From assembly GCA_019323525.1 (NCBI GenBank), contig JAHWHD010000087.1:1-34307 (forward strand): a stretch of 34,307 bases of DNA. Reading direction: 5' to 3'. A program made the translations under genes and the position numbers. This DNA is from Candidatus Woesearchaeota archaeon. Lineage in GTDB: Archaea; Nanobdellota; Nanobdellia; Woesearchaeales; JAHWHD01. Shown here piece after piece: positions 6,055 to 14,364 of this stretch. The notes beneath the pieces are model-generated. The model was not told the DNA's origin, ran no database searches, and saw nothing but the letters and a program-made list of their open reading frames with translations. The first letter of the stretch is position 1. Each line of letters starts with the position of its first letter.

Positions 6055-6267
6055 ATGAAAAACCCAGAACAACTCAAAGAATACGCAGAGATCATGCACA
6101 TGTTCCGCTACTATCCAAAAGACGCATGGGTCCCTGGTTCTTTATTTGCAAACAAGCCGAGGAAATGGGTCAAATCTTTCAACAACTTAATAGAAAAAGG
6201 AATAATATTAAAAAGAAAAAAATATCCTGGTTATGAATATAAGTGGGCTGCTGTTTGGCCTTATTAA
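6055..6267 (+). CDS. Small winged-helix-like protein, 70 aa
   Basis: A basic protein whose C-terminal two thirds reads like a helix plus wing: WVKSFNNLIEKGIILKRKKY followed by an aromatic tail, a pattern typical of small archaeal DNA-binding winged helices. AATATTTAAAATT sits about 26 nt upstream of the ATG, indicating a leaderless mRNA. Its stop overlaps the convergent gene by 4 nt. The DNA-binding role is an inference from pattern only. Confidence 0.6.
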   Translation: MKNPEQLKEYAEIMHMFRYYPKDAWVPGSLFANKPRKWVKSFNNLIEKGIILKRKKYPGYEYKWAAVWPY

Positions 6268-6578
6268 GCAGTTGCACTAACTCTTTCTTCAAGCTCCTCA
6301 CTTATGTCTTCCTTTTTAGGAAGCTCATGTATAACAAGATCAACCGGTTCTTCAGCTCTGAATCTTGATAAAGTGATAGCTTTAGCCATGCTAGATAGCT
6401 CTCTTTGAGTATCTAACTTATACTCAACATGATCCATTAAGATGCCTTTAGCATAAGACTTCACTGAGTCCCATAGAGCATAAGCATCTTGCATAGTAAC
6501 ATTAAAGTCAGCTTTAACAGCCTGCCAAATACCATGTTCTTTCGCGATTCCGTATAAAGCGGATAGATAATTTGCCAT
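6264..6578 (-). CDS. Hypothetical protein, 104 aa
   Basis: The frame stays open upstream to a TTG at 6641, but a TATA box (GATTTATATAG, around 6601-6611) lies inside that extension, about 26-28 nt before the ATG at 6578, so this ATG is the likely leaderless start. The protein is mostly helical with an acidic C terminus (KKEDISEELEERVSATA). Family not recognised. Confidence 0.65.
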   Translation of the reverse strand: MANYLSALYGIAKEHGIWQAVKADFNVTMQDAYALWDSVKSYAKGILMDHVEYKLDTQRELSSMAKAITLSRFRAEEPVDLVIHELPKKEDISEELEERVSATA

Positions 6579-6652
6579 ATGGAAAGTATATGTTGCAGAA
6601 CTATATAAATCTTTCGCCTTGTGACTACCAAAAAGTGACAAAAAGAAAAAAA

Positions 6653-8494
6653 CTAATAATTAACCAAAATCTCTACATCCTTGCCGAAGACACGTTTAAG
6701 GTTCTCGAACAGCTTCTCTTTGATGAAGACTTTCGAAGGTATCTCAACTTTTGCAAGCTCTTTCTCAAACTCCTCAAGAGAACTGTCCTTAATCGTTGAC
6801 AATGTTCCGTCTTCAGCAACTGTGGCAACACTCACCCTTTTATCCTTCTCGTCAAGGTCGTGTATGATAAAAGCCTTATCTCCTAGGAGTATAACTTCGC
6901 CGTAAGTCTCTCCATGCTTAACACGTATCTTGGCCCTGTCAAGTTCTCTACCACGTTTTCTTTGCATAAACTCTATCAGGAACTTGATAAGAGCGCCTGC
7001 ATCAGTCATGACTTTCTCGACCTCGGGCTTTGTAAGCTTTCCAATTTCATAATCATTTTTAGCTTTACGCACAGCTTTCAATGCACGTAAGAACTTTTCA
7101 GGAACCTTGCCGTAATTGACAAGCTCTTCATTGAACACGCTTACAAGCTCAGAATCATTGACTTTCTCCACACCTTCAAGCTTAAGCACATCCCTTGCAA
7201 TAGCACTCACAGTATCATGCACATGCAATATCTGTTCCTCTTGCTTGCTTTTCTCAATATTCTCGAACAGAGTCCTGATTCGTTTCAGGTAATCCTCAGC
7301 ATTCTTAAGAAGCTCATCAACCACTTTACCAGATATATCTTTCTTGCTTCCATGCTCAAGCTCCTTCCTTACCTGGATATTCTTTTCAAGAATCTTGACC
7401 CATTTCTCTTCAAGAAGTTTCTCTTTCTTGACAAATATCTCTCTCATCAACTGTGGAGTCTCTCTAGGTGTAGGCGGCGGCAGACCGAACAGCATAAGTG
7501 CAGCCTGTGACGGCGTGAGAATAGCCCAGTACGTGTCCTCCATGCCGATATCCTTGATTTTCCAGTGCGCTCTCTGCAGCATCTGGTCACCAGAGTTCAT
7601 GTACATATCTATAGCTTCCATGCTAGGCTTTAGCTTTCCCATCTTAAGAAGCTGTTTCCATGGCATAAACACCCCTCTGTCATAGAACGGCACACCATCT
7701 CTAAGAGACGTGAAGAATACAGGGTTAGCTTCCTTAAGCCCATCCCAGAACTCTGTCAGTATCCATATCTGGACATTAAGCTTGTTCTTTATACCTGTCA
7801 TGTCGCCTGCTTCCAGGCCCATGCCGATGATAATCGCCCTAAGCTTATCCTTAAGCTCTGCCCTTGTCATCTTCTTGACATCAGTATCATCGATTACAAT
7901 CCATACATCTATGTCGCTTTCTTTAGTTGCTTTACCTTGTACTAATGATCCTGCAAGAACATACGATACAATATAACGTTCAAACTTCTTAAGAACCATT
8001 GACTTATGAACTTCGGCTATCTTGATAGCTGCAAGCATACCTGTATCATGCACAGGAGCTCCCAATGCAATCAGCTGCAATAGGTCATATTTACCATCAT
8101 AACAGGCCTGCCAAAGCTCGCTTAAGATGATTGTCTGCGGCGATATATTCTTGTCAACCTCTTTAGCTATACTCTCGATAATAGCAGACAATTTCGTTTT
8201 TAGCTCTTCTTTAGACATCTTTTTAGAATCAGTATCATCAACAAGAACCAAAATACTTATCTTATCCTTATCGACCTTTTCACCCTCTCTTGGAGGCGGT
8301 AGCAGGGCAATTCCAGCAATATATTTATCAAATTTCTCAACAACCTTGTCCTTGAAGACTTCAAGCTTTTCCTTAATCTTCTTCAGCTTATCCTGGACAT
8401 CTTTAGGAAGCTTCTCGAGCTCAGGAGGCATTGCCTCTTCCTTAGCATCTTTTTTAGTATTCTTTGCATTCTTCTTTTTAGTGTGTTTAGCCAT
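6653..8494 (-). CDS. Double nucleotidyltransferase-fold protein, 613 aa
   Basis: A lysine-rich tail (1-20) is followed by two copies of a Pol-beta-type nucleotidyltransferase fold. The second copy (about 170-285) has the diagnostic GS at 182-183 and D-I-D at 194-196. The first copy (about 50-160) aligns with it (VDDTDSKKMSKEELKTKL against IDDTDVKKMTRAELKDKL) but has lost the GS and the paired carboxylates. In both copies glutamine stands where the third acidic residue of strand 5 is expected (VQIWIL, SPQTIIL). Residues about 380-520 are helical and could be a HEPN-like or linker region. GGGGTGA lies about 8 nt before the ATG. Substrate unknown; the first domain is probably structural or regulatory. 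Confidence 0.8.
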   Translation of the reverse strand: MAKHTKKKNAKNTKKDAKEEAMPPELEKLPKDVQDKLKKIKEKLEVFKDKVVEKFDKYIAGIALLPPPREGEKVDKDKISILVLVDDTDSKKMSKEELKTKLSAIIESIAKEVDKNISPQTIILSELWQACYDGKYDLLQLIALGAPVHDTGMLAAIKIAEVHKSMVLKKFERYIVSYVLAGSLVQGKATKESDIDVWIVIDDTDVKKMTRAELKDKLRAIIIGMGLEAGDMTGIKNKLNVQIWILTEFWDGLKEANPVFFTSLRDGVPFYDRGVFMPWKQLLKMGKLKPSMEAIDMYMNSGDQMLQRAHWKIKDIGMEDTYWAILTPSQAALMLFGLPPPTPRETPQLMREIFVKKEKLLEEKWVKILEKNIQVRKELEHGSKKDISGKVVDELLKNAEDYLKRIRTLFENIEKSKQEEQILHVHDTVSAIARDVLKLEGVEKVNDSELVSVFNEELVNYGKVPEKFLRALKAVRKAKNDYEIGKLTKPEVEKVMTDAGALIKFLIEFMQRKRGRELDRAKIRVKHGETYGEVILLGDKAFIIHDLDEKDKRVSVATVAEDGTLSTIKDSSLEEFEKELAKVEIPSKVFIKEKLFENLKRVFGKDVEILVNY

Positions 8495-8621
8495 TTAATT
8501 GTCACCCCATGATTGGTATAAAAAGAATATATATGTTACAGTATATAAAGCTTCTTTGTATGCAGTATATATAAGTGTGACATTTTGGTCATATAGAAGT
8601 TATTTATAAAAGATAAAAAAA

Positions 8622-8981
8622 TCAATTATTAAGCCTGTTGCCAAGCACTTCCCAAAAAGAACGCCTTTTCATTCTGCCGTCATTACAACTTTCATAAAGT
8701 TGTGATTTTAGTGAATAAACCTCTTCAGGCTTCTCGAATTCAGGTTCTCTATCATATCCTAGCGCTTGACAGATAGCACCAGTTGTCAGTGATGCAAATC
8801 CTGCAGGAAGACAGAGCATGCCCAAGACAGGAGACGCAGCATAAAAACCTGCTGCAGCAGTATAGAACGGCTCTTCCAGCATCCTGCTAGCACCCTCTGT
8901 TAGTAAACCGGGCAGTGAATTGTTGACCGTCTGTCCAATCTTTGAATCATTGATCAATTGTCTGATCTTGTTTAAATTCAT
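8622..8981 (-). CDS. Hypothetical protein with a hydrophobic centre, 119 aa
   Basis: Residues about 40-75 form a glycine/alanine-rich hydrophobic stretch (YTAAAGFYAASPVLGMLCLP and following) that could be one or two membrane helices, flanked by polar ends. It starts within the stop of the upstream gene (ATGA) and has GAGGGTTG upstream, so it is the second gene of a two-gene operon. Family not recognised. Confidence 0.65.
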   Translation of the reverse strand: MNLNKIRQLINDSKIGQTVNNSLPGLLTEGASRMLEEPFYTAAAGFYAASPVLGMLCLPAGFASLTTGAICQALGYDREPEFEKPEEVYSLKSQLYESCNDGRMKRRSFWEVLGNRLNN

Positions 8982-9310
8982 CTTTCAACCCTCACATTTT
9001 TTGATAGATTATCAACAACACCTGTAATAGTTTGATAAACACTGTCATAAGCCCTTTTTACTCTGTCAACAGCCCTTACAGCAGTAACAAGAGCATCATA
9101 CCCAAGCGCAGTACCAGCAGCCTTAATACCAGCTACAGGAACTGAATCTCCTTGATCTACCTGTCTGTTATAGTGGTCAGTAAAATTATCGAACGATTCT
9201 CTAACATATTGACTGGTAGGCATCTCTCTTAACCTTTCGCATAGACCTTCAGCAAGAGCCCCAGGTATAGCCTCAGCCACATGTTCTGGTTGAATTAGCA
9301 TAGGAATCAT
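8978..9310 (-). CDS. Hypothetical protein, 110 aa
   Basis: The start at 9310 (MIPMLIQPEH) is chosen because GAGGTGA lies 6-8 nt upstream. The longer in-frame ATG at 9337 would place that ribosome site inside the coding region. The protein is helical and polar with a glycine/alanine-rich part (VPVAGIKAAGTALGYDALVT). It is first gene of an operon driven by the CGAAACATTTATATACT promoter at 9354-9371. Function unknown. Confidence 0.65.
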   Translation of the reverse strand: MIPMLIQPEHVAEAIPGALAEGLCERLREMPTSQYVRESFDNFTDHYNRQVDQGDSVPVAGIKAAGTALGYDALVTAVRAVDRVKRAYDSVYQTITGVVDNLSKNVRVER

Positions 9311-9353
9311 TTGAATATCACCTCGTGAGTTATACATTATTTATGGATTTACA

Positions 9354-9371
9354 AGTATATAAATGTTTCGA
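9354..9371 (-). promoter_or_regulatory. BRE/TATA promoter of the 110-aa/119-aa operon
   Basis: On the minus strand CGAAACATTTATATACT matches the archaeal B-recognition element plus TATA box. The same 17 bases occur at 10671-10687. Confidence 0.75.
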
Positions 9372-9401
9372 TTTCGTAACCACTGTGGGGGGACAACAAA
9401 A

Positions 9402-9418
9402 CCGAAACATTTAAATGC
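9402..9418 (+). promoter_or_regulatory. BRE/TATA promoter of the TraB/TIKI-like gene
   Basis: CCGAAACATTTAAATGC about 26-42 nt before the ATG at 9444, sharing AAAACCGAAACATTTA with the next promoter downstream at about 10666. Confidence 0.7.
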
Positions 9419-9443
9419 TGTAATTTCTACTCTTATATGATTC

Positions 9444-10661
9444 ATGGCAAGAAAATCATTAATCGTCGGATTGGCTGCATTAACTCTATTGGCGGGAAGC
9501 TATTTGTATAGTCCTAAGGTCCAACATAGTGTCAATAAAGCCGCATTTAACGCTTATCTGACTATTAACCCTGATCCCATACCATCAATAACAGATGTTC
9601 CTGCTGTCGCCAGATACGTAGACAGAAACATAGCTCCTGTTGGCGACTTTAAACCGCTTGGAAAAAACCTTGTTTTCTATTTTCCCGATACGCATTGTAC
9701 ATCAACTCATAATAAGCATTATAACAGGATAAAAAAACTACACAAAGCGTTTGGTAAAAGCCCTGTATTCATTGAGGGTGCATTAGGCAAGTTTGACGCA
9801 TCTGTTCTGAAAGAAGAATTAGAAGCCACTCTCAAAAACCAAGAAAAAGGCAAGTACTCACATCTAGCAAGTGTAGAAGCAGAATTGACAGGAAATAAAC
9901 CAAGAAAAATACATAACTTGAACGATCTTCTGGACGTATCTCCACTATTTAGGTTTAGTGCAAGCGGTTTGTATGGTGTTGAGGATAGAAAAAATGCATT
10001 GCAATCAAGACAGATAACATATCTCAAAAAGGCATACTCTTATTATTTTGACAGGTGCAAGGCAAAGAGCCATGTCGAGGACGCGCTTAAGCAGAATTAT
10101 GATGACGAGAAATTCATAGAAAAAACCTTAAGAGACATGAATACAAGTCTTAAAAAAAGAGGAATCTCTAAAGCTCATGAGCTTGATATCCTGAAGAGAA
10201 AGGCAAAAGTGCCTAAGTTCATGGGACGGCTTGTTAAAAGTCGCAACGAACTTCAGTCACTGAAAAAAAATATTGACCACGATCTTAACCTACTAACACA
10301 TGAAATGGATAAACACCTCAATGAACTAAAGCCGGATTATGTATTTGCCCCTTATTCAGTTGATAAATCTCTTGAAACCACTCAAGAATCAGGATTCTAT
10401 AGACAATTACTGAAAGCGGAGGAGAAGGCCGTAATGGATGCAAGAAGTTCTAGTGCGGCAAATCTAACTTTGGAGAACATGAAAAGACTAAATGTTCAGC
10501 ATGCAATGATAGTATATGGCCAGGATCACGCAAGGCAGATACTCGACGAATTACGTAGGCTTGGCGTTTCTTACATATCGATTGGTAAAAAGGCTAAACC
10601 TTCGCTAGGCCCAAAAATATTAGATGCGCTGGCAAACCAGAATGTAGCCCCCCATAAGTAG
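9444..10661 (+). CDS. Exported TraB/TIKI-like (ChaN/EreA-type) protein, 405 aa
   Basis: An N-terminal hydrophobic segment (about 5-23) acts as a signal peptide or anchor. The core resembles the TraB/TIKI/EreA/ChaN fold: a first strand ending FYFPDTHCTST (D82, H84), then VFIEGALGKFD (E111), and near the C terminus a strand and turn VYGQDHA (G359, H362) matching the G-x-x-H motif, followed by an amphipathic helix and strand (VSYISIG). A long charged helical insertion fills about 190-310. The family includes metal-dependent hydrolases. Activity here is a family-level inference and the match is by motif only. The strong promoter and near-leaderless start fit the chosen ATG. Confidence 0.6.
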   Translation: MARKSLIVGLAALTLLAGSYLYSPKVQHSVNKAAFNAYLTINPDPIPSITDVPAVARYVDRNIAPVGDFKPLGKNLVFYFPDTHCTSTHNKHYNRIKKLHKAFGKSPVFIEGALGKFDASVLKEELEATLKNQEKGKYSHLASVEAELTGNKPRKIHNLNDLLDVSPLFRFSASGLYGVEDRKNALQSRQITYLKKAYSYYFDRCKAKSHVEDALKQNYDDEKFIEKTLRDMNTSLKKRGISKAHELDILKRKAKVPKFMGRLVKSRNELQSLKKNIDHDLNLLTHEMDKHLNELKPDYVFAPYSVDKSLETTQESGFYRQLLKAEEKAVMDARSSSAANLTLENMKRLNVQHAMIVYGQDHARQILDELRRLGVSYISIGKKAKPSLGPKILDALANQNVAPHK

Positions 10662-10670
10662 TAATAAAAC

Positions 10671-10687
10671 CGAAACATTTATATACT
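10671..10687 (+). promoter_or_regulatory. BRE/TATA promoter of the 206-aa gene
   Basis: CGAAACATTTATATACT, an ideal BRE plus TATA box, giving a leader of about 30 nt that contains GAGGTAAT before the ATG. Confidence 0.75.
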
Positions 10688-10726
10688 AGTTCAATCATAG
10701 TATACATTAAGAGGTAATATCTAAAA

Positions 10727-11347
10727 ATGGCTGATCAAAAAGAACCAAAACTAGACCCTTTAGAAGAAAAGGTGCTTAAGGCAGCTCAGGCTGACCAAGG
10801 TACTACTAAGGGTATGACTGAAGGCATTACTGCTAAGATTATTCATAACATGGTCGAGCAGGGTGTTGACTTCTCTGATCCCAACAAGGCTGGCGAGGCT
10901 TTTACTAAAGCTGTAGATGCAGAGGTTTCTGTAAAGAATACCCGTTACGCTAAGTACAAGATGGATGAAAATGATCTTAGGCATGTCATGGCTCAGTACT
11001 GGGGCGATGCAAAAACCGCTTTGTACAAAGCTTATACTGCTGCAGAGAAGGAAGGTAAAAGCATTGTAGCTGCAATCGGCGGAGCTCTTAACGAAAAGGT
11101 CCTAGGCCCTGTTGCTCAAAGCATCGCAGGCGAGAATACCCAAGGTGTTGGAGAATCTTGGATGAAAAAATCTGACGACCTTGTTAACTATGTTGCAGGA
11201 AAGCTTGGAGTTGACAAGAGCAAGATTGACCCTAGAAGGCTTGTTCAGCATGTTGGCGAGGTAATGCAGATGATGCTGGCTTATGCAGGCAAGACATGGG
11301 AAAAGACTGCTAAAGCTCAGTTAGGAGCGTTTGCTTACGCTAATTAA
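10727..11347 (+). CDS. Hypothetical helical protein, 206 aa
   Basis: A lysine- and alanine-rich soluble protein with no membrane segment and predicted to be almost wholly helical (AKTALYKAYTAAEKEGKSIV, GEVMQMMLAYAGKTWEKTAK). It combines a strong promoter and a good ribosome site (GAGGT), unusual for the largely leaderless genes here and consistent with high expression. Family not recognised; an abundant structural or nucleoid-type protein is possible, but nothing demonstrates it. Confidence 0.7.
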   Translation: MADQKEPKLDPLEEKVLKAAQADQGTTKGMTEGITAKIIHNMVEQGVDFSDPNKAGEAFTKAVDAEVSVKNTRYAKYKMDENDLRHVMAQYWGDAKTALYKAYTAAEKEGKSIVAAIGGALNEKVLGPVAQSIAGENTQGVGESWMKKSDDLVNYVAGKLGVDKSKIDPRRLVQHVGEVMQMMLAYAGKTWEKTAKAQLGAFAYAN

Positions 11348-11399
11348 TTTTTTTCTTTTTCCACAACTTTTTTATTTAAACTTCTAATAATAACATATT

Positions 11400-12053
11400 A
11401 TGTACTACTCAAACTCATCAATAGGACCAAGAAGTTACTCAAATCTACAGTCAGCTGTATACTCCAGCTTTGACAGGCAGGTTTTCCAGCCAAAGTACCA
11501 TGGAATGCACAATGTTGACGATTTCTATCAAAAAACAGAAATAAAAGAAGATTACAAACCAAAGAAGAAAGAAGATAATAAAGACGTTGTGTTTGTAGAC
11601 GACATGGCATTCGACCTTTTCCTAAGATTCTCTCCTTTACTACGTTCACTGGAATCAAAAAAGGTTAAAGAGATATATGGAGAGTTCCTTAAAGATAAAG
11701 GTAAACTTCTGTTAAAGTTCTTAAAAGATAAAGGCAGACATTTCATTGACTTGGTAGGTTTTGCAAGGATGAAACTAGAACCAAACGCGATCGCAGCTGT
11801 TATACGGACAGGCGACAGGGCAATCTTGGCAGTCAACAACGACTTTGATGAAAAGGTCTTTAACTTTGCAAAACACAACGACATAAGCATCAAAGACGCA
11901 ATTACATACATCTTCAGCCACGAGACTGTCCACTTAGCAGACGAACACTCTGAAAAGACAACCGAGAAATTAGTGGGAGATTTCTTCAACTCAATTAAAA
12001 TGAAAGAACTTAGAGACGTAGCTTATAGACGTTCAGAAGAGGTTCATAGTTGA
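11400..12053 (+). CDS. Small predicted zinc metalloprotease, 217 aa
   Basis: Near the C terminus ITYIFSHETVHLADEH contains HExxH (H174, E175, H178). Acidic residues 8-15 positions downstream (E182, E185, E189) could supply the third zinc ligand, as in minigluzincins. The N-terminal 60 residues are tyrosine- and serine-rich, then basic and likely disordered. A helical region follows (about 70-120). The TATA-like TTTATTTAAAC is about 26-28 nt before the ATG, indicating a leaderless mRNA. There is no signal peptide, so it likely acts in the cytoplasm. Confidence 0.7.
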   Translation: MYYSNSSIGPRSYSNLQSAVYSSFDRQVFQPKYHGMHNVDDFYQKTEIKEDYKPKKKEDNKDVVFVDDMAFDLFLRFSPLLRSLESKKVKEIYGEFLKDKGKLLLKFLKDKGRHFIDLVGFARMKLEPNAIAAVIRTGDRAILAVNNDFDEKVFNFAKHNDISIKDAITYIFSHETVHLADEHSEKTTEKLVGDFFNSIKMKELRDVAYRRSEEVHS

Positions 12054-12268
12054 TTTACTTTAGTGAACTTCTGGTCAAGTTCTTCATTTACCAAACACTG
12101 ATTATGTACATAAATCCTTCCATCGCAACCTGTATAAAACAAAACCCTTCCAGGTTCAATCTTTTCATTACATAGGCTGCAAAATCTAGCCCCTTGGGTT
12201 ATCTCAATACCTGGAACATCTCCTTCCTCAACCCTTACCCTGACTTCAATGTTATTGTATAGTCTCAT
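12044..12268 (-). CDS. Small zinc-ribbon-like protein, 74 aa
   Basis: The start at ATG 12268 is chosen because a TATA-like TTAAATATTACC lies 22-32 nt upstream, inside the end of the HIT gene. The longer open frame upstream is merely a shadow of that gene. The protein has a treble-clef or zinc-ribbon pattern, C-S-L-C near residue 30 followed by C48, H55 and C58. It probably binds zinc and perhaps nucleic acid or protein. Its 3' end overlaps the zinc protease gene by 10 nt, tail to tail. Confidence 0.65.
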   Translation of the reverse strand: MRLYNNIEVRVRVEEGDVPGIEITQGARFCSLCNEKIEPGRVLFYTGCDGRIYVHNQCLVNEELDQKFTKVNQL

Positions 12269-12296
12269 TTTATAATCTCTAAGCGTAGGGTAATAT

Positions 12297-12782
12297 TTAA
12301 AAATAACCCTTGAAATACTCGCGAAATTGAGCAACTCTTTTTTCAAACTCTTCTTTTGGGAGATCGTGTTTCTTCTTTGTATGGAGCACGTGATACTTAA
12401 GATGCTTGTCGCCAGGAAATCTTGGCAGGATGTGCACATGCATATGCTCAACACTCTGTCCAGCATACTCTCCTTCATTCCAGCCGTAATTGAACTGCCT
12501 TGCTCCGATACGTTCTCTAAGTATCTTCCTTGCAAAATCTACAACCTCGAACAACTCCTCTCTCTCAACCCTGTAGAGTTCACCTATATCGAGCACATGC
12601 CTTTTCGGCACAATTAATAATCTACCAAGATTACTATCTCTTATGTTATAGAAAATATTGATATTCCTACTGTCATCAGTAAGATGCCAAACCTTCTGCC
12701 ATTCTACATTCACAGGATCACAAAACGGACAGTATTTCTCCATAGATGCGTGTGACATAGAGTCTTTTTTATTATTAACCAT
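12297..12782 (-). CDS. HIT family nucleotide hydrolase/transferase, 161 aa
   Basis: Contains the histidine triad EHMHVHILPR (113-117, canonical HxHxH) and an N-terminal CPFC pair (18-21) that often binds zinc in this family. GRLLIVPKRHV is the typical second-strand motif. HIT enzymes hydrolyse dinucleoside polyphosphates or AMP-linked substrates; the precise substrate is not predictable. The start is leaderless, with the ATG about 27 nt from the shared divergent TATA box at 12806-12817. Confidence 0.9.
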   Translation of the reverse strand: MVNNKKDSMSHASMEKYCPFCDPVNVEWQKVWHLTDDSRNINIFYNIRDSNLGRLLIVPKRHVLDIGELYRVEREELFEVVDFARKILRERIGARQFNYGWNEGEYAGQSVEHMHVHILPRFPGDKHLKYHVLHTKKKHDLPKEEFEKRVAQFREYFKGYF

Positions 12783-12805
12783 ACTACAACATGTATTATG
12801 AAGAT

Positions 12806-12817
12806 AACATTTAAAAA
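12806..12817. promoter_or_regulatory. Shared divergent TATA box for the HIT and Bud32 genes
   Basis: ACATTTAAAAAC lies 23-34 nt from the Bud32 start (12840) on the plus strand and 24-35 nt from the HIT start (12782) on the minus strand. One near-symmetric box appears to serve both leaderless genes. Confidence 0.55.
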
Positions 12818-12839
12818 CAACTTAACCATAGCAATCACC

Positions 12840-13439
12840 ATGCCACAAATCATAGGCCAGGGAGCTGAAGCAACTATCTACCTAGATGATAATACAGTAA
12901 CAAAAGAACGTTCACCTAAATCTTATAGACTCAAACAAATCGACGAGAAACTAAGAAAGTTCCGTACAAGAAGAGAAGCAAAGGTTATACAAAAACTTCA
13001 GGATATAAACTTCCCTGGGCCTGGTCTAATAAATATGGACGACAAGAACATGAAGATTGATATGAATTTTATCGAAGGAAAAAAGGTGAGAGACATTCTG
13101 CACGAAAACCATCTACAACTAAGCAAAGAAATCGGAAAAAAACTCGCATTACTTCACAAACACAACATAATCCATGCAGACCTTACAACCTCCAACATGA
13201 TCCTAAAAGATGAGATACATTTCATTGACTTTGGCTTATCGTTCTTTTCTGACAAGATAGAGGACAAAGCCTGTGACTTACACCTCTTAAGGCAGGCTCT
13301 GGAATCAAAACACTATCAAATATACGAAGAATGTTTCCAAAAAGTCTTGGACGGCTACCAAGATTACCCTGATTTCTCTTTAGTTCTAGAGCGTCTGGAA
13401 AAAGTAGAAAAAAGAGGAAGAAACAAAAACAAGACTTAG
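12840..13439 (+). CDS. bud32: Bud32 (PRPK) kinase/ATPase of the KEOPS complex
   Basis: 199 aa from this ATG. It has the features of Bud32: N-terminal IGQGAEA glycine loop, TKERSPKSYR with the lysine of motif II (K22), FRTRREA, the catalytic HADLTTSN (112-119), DFG (130-132), DKACDLH, and a basic C-terminal KRGRNK tail. Bud32 works with Kae1, Cgi121 and Pcc1 to make t6A37 in ANN-decoding tRNAs; Kae1 is not fused or adjacent here. The frame opens 14 codons earlier, but the TATA box lies within that extension about 26-28 nt before 12840, and family members begin near IGQGAEA. Confidence 0.93.
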   Translation: MPQIIGQGAEATIYLDDNTVTKERSPKSYRLKQIDEKLRKFRTRREAKVIQKLQDINFPGPGLINMDDKNMKIDMNFIEGKKVRDILHENHLQLSKEIGKKLALLHKHNIIHADLTTSNMILKDEIHFIDFGLSFFSDKIEDKACDLHLLRQALESKHYQIYEECFQKVLDGYQDYPDFSLVLERLEKVEKRGRNKNKT

Positions 13440-13681
13440 CTAACAGGAATGTTGCTGTTCGAATGGACCTCTACTGTGCACTTGTTATCCTGGTATCTCT
13501 GATCAGAATATTCAAGCTCGCGCCACTGTTTGACTGTCATCACATCAAACAACTTCCTTGGTTTAGAAACAACCACCTGCCTTTCAAGCCTTGACTCGAT
13601 TGCATGCGCAATCCTGTGGTCTAGTCCTCTCCGTACATGTACATCATACGTAAGGCAATCTATCATTAATCGCCTGTTCAT
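13436..13681 (-). CDS. Hypothetical protein, 81 aa
   Basis: A small basic soluble protein (MNRRLMIDCLTYDVHVRRGL). GGGGGTG about 5 nt upstream of the ATG supports the start, and a TATA-like TTTATATATG lies further upstream (about 13766-13775). Its stop overlaps the end of bud32 by 4 nt. Family not recognised. Confidence 0.6.
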   Translation of the reverse strand: MNRRLMIDCLTYDVHVRRGLDHRIAHAIESRLERQVVVSKPRKLFDVMTVKQWRELEYSDQRYQDNKCTVEVHSNSNIPVS

Positions 13682-13821
13682 TTTACACCCCCCAACCTTC
13701 GTAAGAATCTGAACTCTCTATAGTATGAAGTCTAAGCACCCCTTGGGTATTATATAGGTAAAACATATATAAATATCTTTGGTATATATGTCATATAAAC
13801 ATTATACGTGATGCATATACT

Positions 13822-14364
13822 TTAAGAAACTTTAAGTGTGAATTGTTTGGTCGCGTACTCGATGGCATTAACATCTCTGTAGTACACCTTGATTGTATAA
13901 AGATAAGTGCCCTTGACAGCATCCTTTGCAGCGTTAAAACCTATTGCCTTTGAGAGTGCTGCATTGTTATCTATAGTCATTGAGTCGTCAGTCTTTACCA
14001 CGCTTACCTTGCTGGGCTCTGTAACCCTGTTGCCGTCCTCGTCTACAATCGCAGGCTCTAAGACGACAATATCAAATATCTTTTGGTTTCCAAGAATGTT
14101 CAATATCTTTACAGTCACAGTATTATCTTTGCCCTGCCATTTCCCTGCAATAACAGTTTTCGTGCTAGAACTCAAGCAAACCTTTTGATTGCCGCACTGT
14201 ATATCCTGTATCTCCTGGCCAAGGTCATCAGGCGTTATCTCAACACTTCTTTGGTATATTGTAGTGATGAAATAGATGCTCATCCCAAAAACAACTAAAG
14301 CTATAACAATAAGAACAAGAAAATTAATTGAGAGCTGGATAGCTCCCTTATTTGATGATCTCAT
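13822..14364 (-). CDS. Archaeal type IV pilin-like protein, 180 aa
   Basis: Starting at MRSSNKG, the protein has a short basic leader followed by AIQLSINFLVLIVIALVVFG, the class III signal peptide and hydrophobic assembly helix of archaeal pilins/archaellins. A beta-rich extracellular domain follows, with a possible disulfide (QCGNQKVC). This start is preferred over the ATG eight codons upstream because it places the signal motif at the N terminus. It overlaps the upstream two-helix gene and forms an operon with a second pilin-like gene. No secretion ATPase or membrane platform gene is nearby, so the machinery must lie elsewhere. Confidence 0.75.
   Translation of the reverse strand: MRSSNKGAIQLSINFLVLIVIALVVFGMSIYFITTIYQRSVEITPDDLGQEIQDIQCGNQKVCLSSSTKTVIAGKWQGKDNTVTVKILNILGNQKIFDIVVLEPAIVDEDGNRVTEPSKVSVVKTDDSMTIDNNAALSKAIGFNAAKDAVKGTYLYTIKVYYRDVNAIEYATKQFTLKVS

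Noticed and set aside
12269..12535. N-terminal extension of the zinc-ribbon ORF
   Set aside because: It overlaps the HIT gene on the same strand in another frame; a TATA box immediately before the internal ATG at 12268 fits the short form.
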